From G963556115 sp963666605 (GTDB lineage: Bacteria > Planctomycetota > SZUA-567), in assembly GCA_965140405.1 (NCBI GenBank), contig OZ223208.1:1364001-1428000 (forward strand): 64,000 nt of DNA. Direction: 5' to 3'. Each line of letters starts with the position of its first letter. Position 1 is the first letter of the stretch. The notes below the pieces were generated by a model. The model was given only the letters and a program-made list of their open reading frames with translations. It ran no database searches and had not been told where the DNA came from. Positions 29,133 through 37,370 of this stretch are shown here, piece by piece. A program made the position numbers and the translations under genes.

Positions 29133-30215
29133 CTACTTTGATTTGCTTTCAGGGATGATTTTTACTTTTGCTTCAGGATATAACTTGAACTGTCCATCTA
29201 TTACAACTTCTTCACCTTCCTTAATCCCATCAACAATAACCACCTCTTCTCCAACTCTCCAACCGACCTTGATCGGTCTAGACTCTGCTTTATTATTATT
29301 AATCACATAAACTATTTCTGACTGTCCTTCGCTATTTACTAATGCTCGGTGCGGCACAAGAACTGCATCTTTTCGAATCGTTAAAGTTACTGTTGCTCTT
29401 ACATACTCTCCTGGCCAAAAGAGCTGCTCTTTATTATCAAACTCTCCCTGTACTTCAAACATTCCTGTTGAACTATTGATTTCATTTCCAATATATTTAA
29501 TCCTCCCTGTGAGGATATTTTCTGGATTTTCTGGATTGACAATAGAAACCGAAAGCTCACCTTTCATTTGATATTTTCTCAATTCTTTTAAATTTTTTGC
29601 AGGTAATGAAAATAACACTTTTATATTATCAATATCATTAATCACAATAAGGACATCTTGATATGCCGATATTAAGCTACCTTGATCAAGCAACTTTCTT
29701 CCCGCCATACCGTTAATTGGTGAAGTAATTTTACAATATTCTAAATTCTGCTTTGCTATATTTAGATTTGACTTAGCTACACCGACAGCTGCCGCTGCTT
29801 CATCTGCTGCCGCTTGATCCTGATCATATTTATCTTTAGATATTATAGCGTCGCTCAGTAATTTCATTGAGGTTTTTGCAAGCTCTGCAGTTATTTTCGC
29901 ATTGGCTATTTCACGCTTGAGATCTGCTTCTGCTTTTTTAACATCTAATGTATACGGCACAGTATCAATCTCAAATATCTGTTCACCATTCTTTACCATA
30001 GCGCCATCATCAATAAAAATTTTTTCAAGTCTTCCATCAATCCTTGATTTCATACTAATAGTCGAAAGCGCTTCAACATGACCAGTACCTTTCAAAGTAA
30101 CCGGCACATTTTTTGTTATAGCTTTTGCCACACTTACTGGTGTTGGAGGCATCTCAGCAGCTAACGTATTTCCACACCAGAATAACACCAAACACCACAC
30201 CAAAGCAACTCTCAT
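29133..30215 (-). CDS. RND membrane-fusion protein
   Basis: 360 residues from the chosen ATG, which begins a Sec signal peptide (MRVALVWCLVLFWCGNTLAA) and has GGGAG upstream; the 11 extra codons further up would spoil the signal. Lipoyl-type segment GRLEKIFIDDGAMVKNGEQIFEID, a helical hairpin rich in Ala/Lys/Asp, and the adaptor barrel ending GEEVVIDGQFKLYPEAKVKI. Periplasmic adaptor for the RND permease that follows. A good promoter lies just upstream. Confidence 0.92.
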   Translation of the reverse strand: MRVALVWCLVLFWCGNTLAAEMPPTPVSVAKAITKNVPVTLKGTGHVEALSTISMKSRIDGRLEKIFIDDGAMVKNGEQIFEIDTVPYTLDVKKAEADLKREIANAKITAELAKTSMKLLSDAIISKDKYDQDQAAADEAAAAVGVAKSNLNIAKQNLEYCKITSPINGMAGRKLLDQGSLISAYQDVLIVINDIDNIKVLFSLPAKNLKELRKYQMKGELSVSIVNPENPENILTGRIKYIGNEINSSTGMFEVQGEFDNKEQLFWPGEYVRATVTLTIRKDAVLVPHRALVNSEGQSEIVYVINNNKAESRPIKVGWRVGEEVVIVDGIKEGEEVVIDGQFKLYPEAKVKIIPESKSK

Positions 30216-30254
30216 GCATATCTCCCAAATTTCAAAAGTCCAAGGCACATATTA

Positions 30255-30283
30255 ATTACAGCATATACTACTTGGCTCGTCAA
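30255..30283 (-). promoter_or_regulatory. Promoter of second efflux operon
   Basis: On the minus strand TTGACG (30283-30278), a 17-base spacer, and TGTAAT (30260-30255), about 40 bases before the membrane-fusion start. Confidence 0.55.
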
Positions 30284-30377
30284 GTTTTTCTTTTTTACTA
30301 TATATAGCTCATCAATTGTTTTTAAAAAATATATTATCATTTGACCTACATCAATTGAAATAACCATGAAGATAGAA

Positions 30378-30408
30378 AAAGAGATTTAGCTTAAAGCTAA
30401 ATCTCTTT
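30378..30408 (-). terminator. Intrinsic terminator overlapping end of hisC
   Basis: 14-bp stem (30395-30408 with 30378-30391, loop of three bases) followed on the minus strand by a T-run. The upstream arm includes the last codons and stop of hisC, so terminator and coding end overlap. Confidence 0.75.
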
Positions 30409-31452
30409 GAGTAACATCACTATTGTATCAAGTACAACCTTCATATCTTCATCTGTACCAATACTTATCCTCAAGCAATCATCAAGCCTTGGACTCTTCC
30501 AGTATCTTACCAATATTTTTCTCTCTTTCAGACCATTATATAATTTTTCAGCTACTCCGGCTTTAAATCTTGCCAAAACAAAGTTTGCTTTCGACGGGAA
30601 AATCTTTTCAGCATATTGTGATAACTTGAGACTAAACCATTCTCTAGTAGCTATAATTTTTTCACAATTCCCCCGCAGCCAATCCTGATCCATCAGAGCA
30701 GCATAAGTCGCACTCTGTGGAAGGAGACCAAGATTATAATAATCTCTCACCTTATGGAGTTCATTAATTACTTCTTCATTACCAATACCAATACCAACTC
30801 TGAGTCCAGCAAGGCTATAGCTCTTTGAAAGAGTTTTAGTAACTACCAAATTATCATACTCATTCACCAACTCAATTGCAGAGTTCTCATTATTATCAAA
30901 GTCAGCATATGCTTCATCAATAACAACTAGTGTATCTTTCGCTGCCTCAATAAGCTGCCTAATTGTCTCAAGACCGTACGCAATACCGCTCGGAGCACCA
31001 GGATTCGGGAAAAATAAAACCTTTGCACCTGTGAAATCTGGCAACTCAGGCAAAGAATAATCATCTTCAAATGGAACTTCTACACACCGCCCACCTTGTA
31101 CATTTACAAGCGTCTTATAAAACGAAAAGGTAGGATAAAATGTATATACTACATCACCCTCACTCACACATGCTTGACAGATTATGCGTAGCATCTCATC
31201 AGAACTATTTGTAATCATAATCTTTTTAGCATCAACACTATACACTTCTGAAGCTGCGTTACGAACATTAATACTTGAACTCTCTGGATAATAATTTAGT
31301 GACTCTATAGTCTCCATAATAGCCCTTGTTACAGCAGGTGAATGAGGGTAGGGGTTCTCATTGGCATTGAGTATAATATAATCACTACCAGCAGCCTTTT
31401 CACCAGGAATATACGACGACATCTTCTTAACTGATTCTCTAATATATAACAT
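30397..31452 (-). CDS. hisC: Histidinol-phosphate aminotransferase
   Basis: 351 residues from the chosen ATG. PLP enzyme of fold type I that transaminates imidazole-acetol phosphate in histidine synthesis. NANENPYPHSP near the N-terminus, VIDEAYADF with the PLP Asp/Tyr, and the Schiff-base Lys in TKTLSKSYSLAGLRVG are typical of HisC. GGAAG sits 8 bases before this ATG; the ATG five codons earlier has no ribosome site. No other his gene is nearby, so the related aromatic or phosphonate aminotransferases cannot be fully excluded. Confidence 0.88.
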   Translation of the reverse strand: MLYIRESVKKMSSYIPGEKAAGSDYIILNANENPYPHSPAVTRAIMETIESLNYYPESSSINVRNAASEVYSVDAKKIMITNSSDEMLRIICQACVSEGDVVYTFYPTFSFYKTLVNVQGGRCVEVPFEDDYSLPELPDFTGAKVLFFPNPGAPSGIAYGLETIRQLIEAAKDTLVVIDEAYADFDNNENSAIELVNEYDNLVVTKTLSKSYSLAGLRVGIGIGNEEVINELHKVRDYYNLGLLPQSATYAALMDQDWLRGNCEKIIATREWFSLKLSQYAEKIFPSKANFVLARFKAGVAEKLYNGLKERKILVRYWKSPRLDDCLRISIGTDEDMKVVLDTIVMLLKEI

Positions 31453-31607
31453 AACAAATGCTTCCATATAATAAGTAATAAAATAGAAATAGTTGACTAT
31501 TCTATGTAAAAAATGTACCCTTATAAGGTATTATAGGGGAAGGTCTCGGTTTTAAAACAAATTTTTTTGTATTAAACAAAAAGAAATATTCAAAACAGGT
31601 GAATAAT

Positions 31608-33338
31608 ATGTCCAATATAATTTGTCCTCATTGTGGCGAAGCGCAACTGAGAAGTGGCCTACATTTAGGCGACAACATCTGCTGTGAAATATGCCAGAAG
31701 TGGTTTATAAATGATGGCCAGATTGATTCAGAACATATCAACTCTATTGAAGAAGAGGTAATCCTTGAGGATTCCTCCGTTACAGGGCAAAGGCTACTCA
31801 AAGAGGTACGAGAGGTATTAGATAAGATCCCAATTATTGATAAGTACCATCCAGGCAAAGTTATAGGTAAAGGCGGTATGGGTACTGTCCTACATGTTTA
31901 TGATCAGTATATTCGCCGTGAAGTAGCAATCAAGATCATGCAGGATACCTTTGGAGACGAAGAGAAAGCCAGATTCTTAGAAGAAGCCCAAATTACTGGC
32001 CAATTAGAGCACCCAAATATTGTACCTGTACATGACCTAGGCTTTACAGCTGATGGAAAATTATTCTTCCTCATGAAGCTTGTCAAAGGAAGAAGCCTAG
32101 AAGAAGTCCTAGACGCGATAAGAGCAGACGATGGAGCTACTCGCTCATCCTACCCACTTCCTCGCCTCCTACAAGTACTTGAGAACGTCTGTAGCGCTGT
32201 TGCCTACGCACACTCTAGAGGAGTGATCCACCGAGACTTAAAACCTGCCAATATCATGCTCGGTGATTTTGGAGAAGTTTTAGTTATGGACTGGGGACTT
32301 GCAAAATCTGGTAATGTTAGAAATAGAAGATCGCCTGTAGACTTTAACTCAGATATTCATAATCCAATGATCGGTCGCGGTGGGTATAAAGCCAACATGA
32401 AAGCTGCAATAAATGAAATTCATGAGGTCAATCTCTCTGAAGCAGTAAACATTATGCGCAAAGACTCCAATATCTGGGGAACTAGAAGAGGCACTGTTGC
32501 TGGTACCCCAGCATACATGTCACCAGAGCAAGCACGTGGTGATCTAAACCAACTTGATGAGAGAAGTGATATTTATTCACTAGGTGCAATCCTATACGAA
32601 ATACTCACCGGTACACCACCAGTTCTCGGTGCCAAAGAGTTTGAAATTGTAGATGCTGTAATTGCTGGGAATATTCAATCTCCTTCATCAAGATCGCCTA
32701 ACAGAAACATCCCTACTGAATTGTCAAAAATAGCGATGAGAGCACTTGCAACTGCTGCAGATGAGAGATACCAGAGCGTTATTGATTTCCAACATGATTT
32801 GAGAAATTTTCTAGAAGGCCTAACGGTATTTAAGAGAGAAGAAAAATTCTGGCAGACTGTATTCCGCCTCGGAAAACAGCATACCATGATGAGCCTACTC
32901 ATTCTATTTGCTTTCTTCACATTGCTTTCAAGCGTTGTTGTTGGTGCTTTTTCAAAGAGCAATCTTAAAACAGAGGTCATACTTCAAAAAGATAAACTTG
33001 AACAGCAAAAAGAGAATAACAAGCTTAGAGCAAAGCAATGCTTAAATACTGCAAACGCCTATGTTGAAAATGCTGAACTATCAAGTGCAAAGATGCTTCT
33101 TGATATGGCAGTAGAATTCAACCCAAAACTTCGTGATGCTAGATTCTTACGCGCTGAAATACTATACTCACAGCAAAAATATGGTGAAGCTCTCAAAGAT
33201 CTAGAATATATCATTAAAGATAACCCAACAGATATCGAAGCAACAGAAAAGATAATCCAATGTAGAAAAGCAATCAAAGTAATAAAGGAAGAAAACGTCT
33301 TAGATTTTGACACGACTCTTCCTGATCTTGAAAATTAA
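31608..33338 (+). CDS. Zinc-ribbon Ser/Thr protein kinase with TPR tail
   Basis: 576 residues. An N-terminal zinc ribbon (CPHCG...CCEIC, residues 5-35) precedes a Hanks-type kinase domain: GKGGMGTVLHVYD glycine loop, VAIKIM with the ATP Lys, HRDLKPANIML catalytic loop, DWGLAK in place of DFG, and GTPAYMSPEQARGD. An unusual insert of about 65 residues separates DWG from GTPAY. One membrane helix (MSLLILFAFFTLLSSVVVGA) follows the kinase domain, then a coiled stretch and TPR-like repeats outside. AGGTG precedes this ATG; a GTG nine bases earlier is less likely. Such kinases are abundant in PVC bacteria. It lies 55 bases ahead of the symporter genes. Confidence 0.93.
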   Translation: MSNIICPHCGEAQLRSGLHLGDNICCEICQKWFINDGQIDSEHINSIEEEVILEDSSVTGQRLLKEVREVLDKIPIIDKYHPGKVIGKGGMGTVLHVYDQYIRREVAIKIMQDTFGDEEKARFLEEAQITGQLEHPNIVPVHDLGFTADGKLFFLMKLVKGRSLEEVLDAIRADDGATRSSYPLPRLLQVLENVCSAVAYAHSRGVIHRDLKPANIMLGDFGEVLVMDWGLAKSGNVRNRRSPVDFNSDIHNPMIGRGGYKANMKAAINEIHEVNLSEAVNIMRKDSNIWGTRRGTVAGTPAYMSPEQARGDLNQLDERSDIYSLGAILYEILTGTPPVLGAKEFEIVDAVIAGNIQSPSSRSPNRNIPTELSKIAMRALATAADERYQSVIDFQHDLRNFLEGLTVFKREEKFWQTVFRLGKQHTMMSLLILFAFFTLLSSVVVGAFSKSNLKTEVILQKDKLEQQKENNKLRAKQCLNTANAYVENAELSSAKMLLDMAVEFNPKLRDARFLRAEILYSQQKYGEALKDLEYIIKDNPTDIEATEKIIQCRKAIKVIKEENVLDFDTTLPDLEN

Positions 33339-33393
33339 TAATAGTCTTGGTTTGCAACTTAATATTAACTTTTTTTTTGTGAGGAATGATTTT

Positions 33394-35061
33394 GTGGGAC
33401 AATTAATGTTTTTAGTAATCGTATATTTATTTGTTATCGGTTACTTAGGGTATAGGGGCTGGAAAGGTACCAAAACATCTGCAGACTATATGATTGCAGG
33501 AGGTAATACCCATCCAGTCGTTATGGCTTTAAGTTATGGAGCTACATTTGTATCTACTTCTGCTATTATTGGATTTGGAGGAGCTGCTGCAATATTCGGT
33601 ATGGGTTTACAGTGGCTTACCTTCCTTACAATTTTTGTTGGCATTATGATTGCTTTTATCTTTTTTGGCTCACGCATCAGATCTATGGGTCACCATCTAC
33701 AAGCCCACACCTTCCCAGAACTTATAGGAAAGCGATTCGACTCAAAAGGCTTACAGATCTTCTCAGGTTTGATAATTCTTATATTCATGCCCATCTATAC
33801 AGGCGCAGTCCTTATGGGGGCAACATATATCATAAGTGCAAGACTAGATGTTTCCTATGAAGCGGCTCTATTCTTCTTCTCGGTTATTGTTGCACTATAT
33901 GTGATCATGGGTGGACTCAAAGGAGTAATGTATTCCGATGCTATGCAAGGCGGCTTGATGTTTTTAGGACTTCTCTTATTCTTGGGACTAACCTATTATA
34001 AACTTGGTGGTATAACAGAAGCCCATAGGCAGCTTACCGATCTTGCTCCACTAGCAATAAAAGCATTTGGTAAAGCTGGACATACTGGCTGGACATCTAT
34101 GCCTAAATTTGGATCTCCTTTCTGGTGGATAATGGTTACGCAAGTTATTTTGGGAGTAGGAATTGGTGCTATAGTCCAACCACAATTAGCAGTACGCTTC
34201 ATGACTGTAAAAAGTAATAAAGAACTCAATAGAGCAGTATTTATTGGGGCAGTATTCATTATGATTACTGTTGGTGTCTCCTTTATCGTTGGTCCACTAG
34301 CAAATGTCTTCTTTATGAATGTAATACCAAATGGAGCTGAAGAACCTATAGGTAAGATTGCAATAATGGCTGCAGGAGGAAAAACTGGACAAATTATCCC
34401 ACTATTTGTTGAAAGCTTTATGCCTAGTTGGCTAAGTGATATCTTCTTCGTCACACTACTTGCCGCTGCAATGAGTACAGTTAGCAGCCAGTTCCATGCT
34501 ATGGGTACGGCAGCAAGTAGAGATATATACGAAGTATTTAAATCAAAAACCAGTAATGATAATTCAACCGGTTCTCTTATTGCTGTCAGACTTGGGATCT
34601 TCCTAACATTTATTTGGAGTGTGACACTTGCTGAAACTTTACCACAAATGTTCTCAGGAAAAGGAGAAGCGATAATCGCCAGAGGTACTGCTGTGTTCTT
34701 CGGTCTTTGCGCCTCAGCCTTCTTACCTCTTTTCTTTGGAGGGCTATATACGCGAGCGATTACAAAGGCTGGAGCTCTTTGGGGGTGTGGTGCAGGATTT
34801 ATAGCAACTGCTTTCTGGCTAATTTTTGTTAAAAACAAAGAGGCTAAGATCTTTGGGATTTGCCAAGCATTTACCGGAAATGAATCTCTATCAGGGTATA
34901 TTCAAAAATGGAACGTCACACCTAATTGGGTTGTTGTCGGCGAGGTTGATCCACTAATTGTTGCGCTTCCTATTGCTATTATTTTTACTATTGTTGCCAG
35001 TATCGTATCAAAGAAATTCAATAAAGAACATCTTGATTACTGTTTTGAATCGATTAAATAA
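33394..35061 (+). CDS. Sodium:solute symporter (SSS family), copy 1
   Basis: 556 residues from a GTG start. About 13 membrane helices; uses the Na+ gradient to import a solute that cannot be named from sequence. N-terminal GYRGWKGTKTSADYMIAGGN and ISARLDVSYEAALFF/MGGLKGVMYSDAMQGG are SSS features. GTG was chosen because GAGGAATG lies just before it and because the N-terminus then aligns residue for residue with the second copy; the upstream ATG at 33307 lies inside the kinase gene. Highly similar to the copy at 35301 along its whole length. Confidence 0.93.
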   Translation: MGQLMFLVIVYLFVIGYLGYRGWKGTKTSADYMIAGGNTHPVVMALSYGATFVSTSAIIGFGGAAAIFGMGLQWLTFLTIFVGIMIAFIFFGSRIRSMGHHLQAHTFPELIGKRFDSKGLQIFSGLIILIFMPIYTGAVLMGATYIISARLDVSYEAALFFFSVIVALYVIMGGLKGVMYSDAMQGGLMFLGLLLFLGLTYYKLGGITEAHRQLTDLAPLAIKAFGKAGHTGWTSMPKFGSPFWWIMVTQVILGVGIGAIVQPQLAVRFMTVKSNKELNRAVFIGAVFIMITVGVSFIVGPLANVFFMNVIPNGAEEPIGKIAIMAAGGKTGQIIPLFVESFMPSWLSDIFFVTLLAAAMSTVSSQFHAMGTAASRDIYEVFKSKTSNDNSTGSLIAVRLGIFLTFIWSVTLAETLPQMFSGKGEAIIARGTAVFFGLCASAFLPLFFGGLYTRAITKAGALWGCGAGFIATAFWLIFVKNKEAKIFGICQAFTGNESLSGYIQKWNVTPNWVVVGEVDPLIVALPIAIIFTIVASIVSKKFNKEHLDYCFESIK

Positions 35062-35073
35062 GAAAGGGCTGTT

Positions 35074-35256
35074 ATGTACGAAATTTTAGGTATTCCAGAT
35101 CTTTGGGTATCAATGTCAATTGTGCTATCTTTACTAACAACTATCTTCTGCGCTATCTACGGTATAATCGGGTGGAATAAAGGAGATGATTCTGAACCTG
35201 TTGAAGAAATTAAAAAATGGGTAGAAGATGATGATAAAATTGAAGAAGAATTTTAG
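35074..35256 (+). CDS. Symporter small accessory protein
   Basis: 60 residues: a short N-terminus (MYEILGIPDLWVSMSI), one membrane helix (VLSLLTTIFCAIYGIIGW), then NKGDD and an acidic tail. It matches the pattern of very small proteins encoded beside SSS symporters and called symporter small accessory proteins. It starts 12 bases after the first symporter and is followed 44 bases later by the second. Role presumably assembly or stability of the transporter; not shown. Confidence 0.8.
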   Translation: MYEILGIPDLWVSMSIVLSLLTTIFCAIYGIIGWNKGDDSEPVEEIKKWVEDDDKIEEEF

Positions 35257-35300
35257 CAAATTTATATACTTGATATTTCCATATTCTAAAAGGTAAAACA

Positions 35301-36956
35301 ATGACATTACTTATTATCTTGGTATCACTATACTTATTCATTATTGGTTATCTAGGATATAGAGGCTGGAAAGGAACTAAGACTGCTGCTGACTATATGA
35401 TTGCGGGTGGAAACACTCACCCAGTAGTTATGGCGCTAAGTTACGGAGCCACATTTATATCTACTTCAGCTATTATTGGCTTCGGTGGAGCTGCTGCGAT
35501 CTTTGGTATGGGACTTCAATGGATGAACTTCCTAAATGTGTTTGTTGGCATATTGATTGCATTTATCTTTTTCGGTGCACGAACAAGAGCTATTGGACAC
35601 CACCTACAAGCACATACATTTCCAGAGCTTATCGGTAACAGATTTCAATCAAAAGGTCTACAAGCGTTTGGTGGCTTTGTAATCCTTATATTCATGCCAG
35701 TATATACTGGTGCTGTACTTATGGGTGCTACTTACATCATTAGTTCAAGACTTGGCATCTCATACGAAGTTGCACTATTCTTCTTCTCAATTATTGTTGC
35801 TCTATATGTTATTATGGGTGGCTTAAAAGGCGTAATGTACTCTGATGCGATGCAAGGTGGCTTGATGTTTATTGGGTTACTGCTTCTATTAGGGATTACT
35901 TACTACAAACTTGGCGGAATAATAGAAGCGCATGAAAGGCTGACTGCTTTATCACCTATTGCCATAAATATGTGGGGAAAGGCAGGGCATAACGGTTGGA
36001 CATCCATGCCTAACTTTGGCTCGCCTTTCTGGTGGATTATGGTAACACAAGTCATATTTGGGGTTGGAATTGGTGTATTAGTACAACCTCAATTAACTGT
36101 TAGATTTTTAACTGTTAAAAGTACAAAAGAATTGAATAGAGCGGTTTTTGTTGGTGCGTTGTTTATCTTTGTTACTGTTGGCGTTTCATACATGGTAGGA
36201 CCTCTTTCAAATGTATTCTTTATGGAGGTAATTCCTGAGGATGCAAAAGCTGCAATAGGAAAAATATCCATTGTTGCTGCTGGCGGTAAAACAGGTCAAA
36301 TAGTACCCTTATTTATGAAAACTTTTATGCCTGCATGGCTTGCAGATGTCTTCTTTGTTACTCTTCTAGCTGCTGCTATGAGTACGGTCAGTAGCCAATT
36401 CCATGCTATGGGAACCGCTGCAAGTAGAGATGTCTACGAAGTTTTCTCACCATCTAAGAGTGAAAAAGGCTCCATTATTTCTACAAGAATCGGTATCTTT
36501 ATTACATTTATTTGGAGTGTAATTCTAGCTGAAACTCTTCCTGTAGTCTTTTCGGCCAAAGGAGAAGCTATTATCGCTCGTGGTACTGCTGTATTCTTCG
36601 GGTTATGTGCTGCTTCATTTTTACCATTATTCATCGGTGGACTATATACTAGGTCGATTACAAAAGCTGGTGCTCTTTGGGGATGTGGAGTTGGTTTCTT
36701 TGTTAGCGCATTCTGGTTAGTATTTGTTAAATCTAAAGAAGCTGATATTTTCGAAATTTGTAATATAATTACTGGTAAAAAATCACTTGCTGCTGACATC
36801 CAAGTATATATGCCAAAGTGGATTATTGTAGGTGAAGTTGATCCTACGGTTGTTGCCCTACCTATTGCTATTATCGTAACAATTATTATTAGTATGATGA
36901 GTAAGAAATTTGACAAAGCTCATCTTGATGATTGTTTTTCAGTGCTTGAAAAGTAG
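35301..36956 (+). CDS. Sodium:solute symporter (SSS family), copy 2
   Basis: 551 residues. A paralogue of the symporter at 33394 with near-identical motifs (GYRGWKGTKTAADYMIAGGN, MGGLKGVMYSDAMQGGLM, MSTVSSQFHAMGTAASRD). Differences cluster in loops and the C-terminal third. The two copies flank the small accessory protein in one operon, so they may transport related solutes or form alternates. ATG preceded by AAAAGG. Substrate not predictable. Confidence 0.93.
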   Translation: MTLLIILVSLYLFIIGYLGYRGWKGTKTAADYMIAGGNTHPVVMALSYGATFISTSAIIGFGGAAAIFGMGLQWMNFLNVFVGILIAFIFFGARTRAIGHHLQAHTFPELIGNRFQSKGLQAFGGFVILIFMPVYTGAVLMGATYIISSRLGISYEVALFFFSIIVALYVIMGGLKGVMYSDAMQGGLMFIGLLLLLGITYYKLGGIIEAHERLTALSPIAINMWGKAGHNGWTSMPNFGSPFWWIMVTQVIFGVGIGVLVQPQLTVRFLTVKSTKELNRAVFVGALFIFVTVGVSYMVGPLSNVFFMEVIPEDAKAAIGKISIVAAGGKTGQIVPLFMKTFMPAWLADVFFVTLLAAAMSTVSSQFHAMGTAASRDVYEVFSPSKSEKGSIISTRIGIFITFIWSVILAETLPVVFSAKGEAIIARGTAVFFGLCAASFLPLFIGGLYTRSITKAGALWGCGVGFFVSAFWLVFVKSKEADIFEICNIITGKKSLAADIQVYMPKWIIVGEVDPTVVALPIAIIVTIIISMMSKKFDKAHLDDCFSVLEK

Positions 36957-37026
36957 TATCTAATTATTGACATTGACCACGAGATACTCTGTCTATATAT
37001 AATACAAAATTATAGGATAAATTACT

Positions 37027-37272
37027 ATGACAATGGATGGGGCGGTAAAGTTTATAAATCGAGCGCGAGCCGATGAAGAACTTCGCAAAAAACTTAATAT
37101 TGCTAATGACAACTCTGAAAGAAAGGCGATTCTTACTGAAGAGGGATTGAATTTTAACTTTGCAGAATTTGAGGATGCTTTTAACAGCATGCACGGTAAT
37201 TGTCAAACTGCTGATGAAGCTATGGATTTAAAGGAAATCAAACTTTGGTGGGATTTCTTACTTCAATCTTAA
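37027..37272 (+). CDS. Nif11-like small protein
   Basis: 81 residues. The first ~50 residues fit the Nif11-like leader pattern: AVKFINRARADEELRKKL, then ERKAILTEEGLNFNFAEFE. In other bacteria this domain is either the leader of a peptide natural-product precursor or a stand-alone small protein. The C-terminal part (MHGNCQTADEAMDLKEIKLWW...) has one Cys and no clear Gly-Gly cleavage site, and no modification enzyme is nearby, so a natural-product role is unproven. TAGGA ribosome site. Follows symporter 2 by 70 bases and ends at a terminator. Confidence 0.75.
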   Translation: MTMDGAVKFINRARADEELRKKLNIANDNSERKAILTEEGLNFNFAEFEDAFNSMHGNCQTADEAMDLKEIKLWWDFLLQS

Positions 37273-37300
37273 ATTTTGATTATTAGTATCGTTTTAATTT

Positions 37301-37334
37301 TTTAGGCACAAGCAGATAAATGCTTGTGCCTAAA
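37301..37334. terminator. Bidirectional terminator
   Basis: TTTAGGCACAAGCA (37301-37314) pairs with TGCTTGTGCCTAAA (37321-37334), loop GATAAA, flanked by T/A runs, between the convergent Nif11-like and chemoreceptor genes. Confidence 0.8.
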
Positions 37335-37370
37335 AAATAATATCCCAAACTGTTAAAATTTATATAACCT

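Noticed and set aside
33996..34838. 280-codon minus-strand frame
   Set aside because: Antisense shadow of the first symporter.
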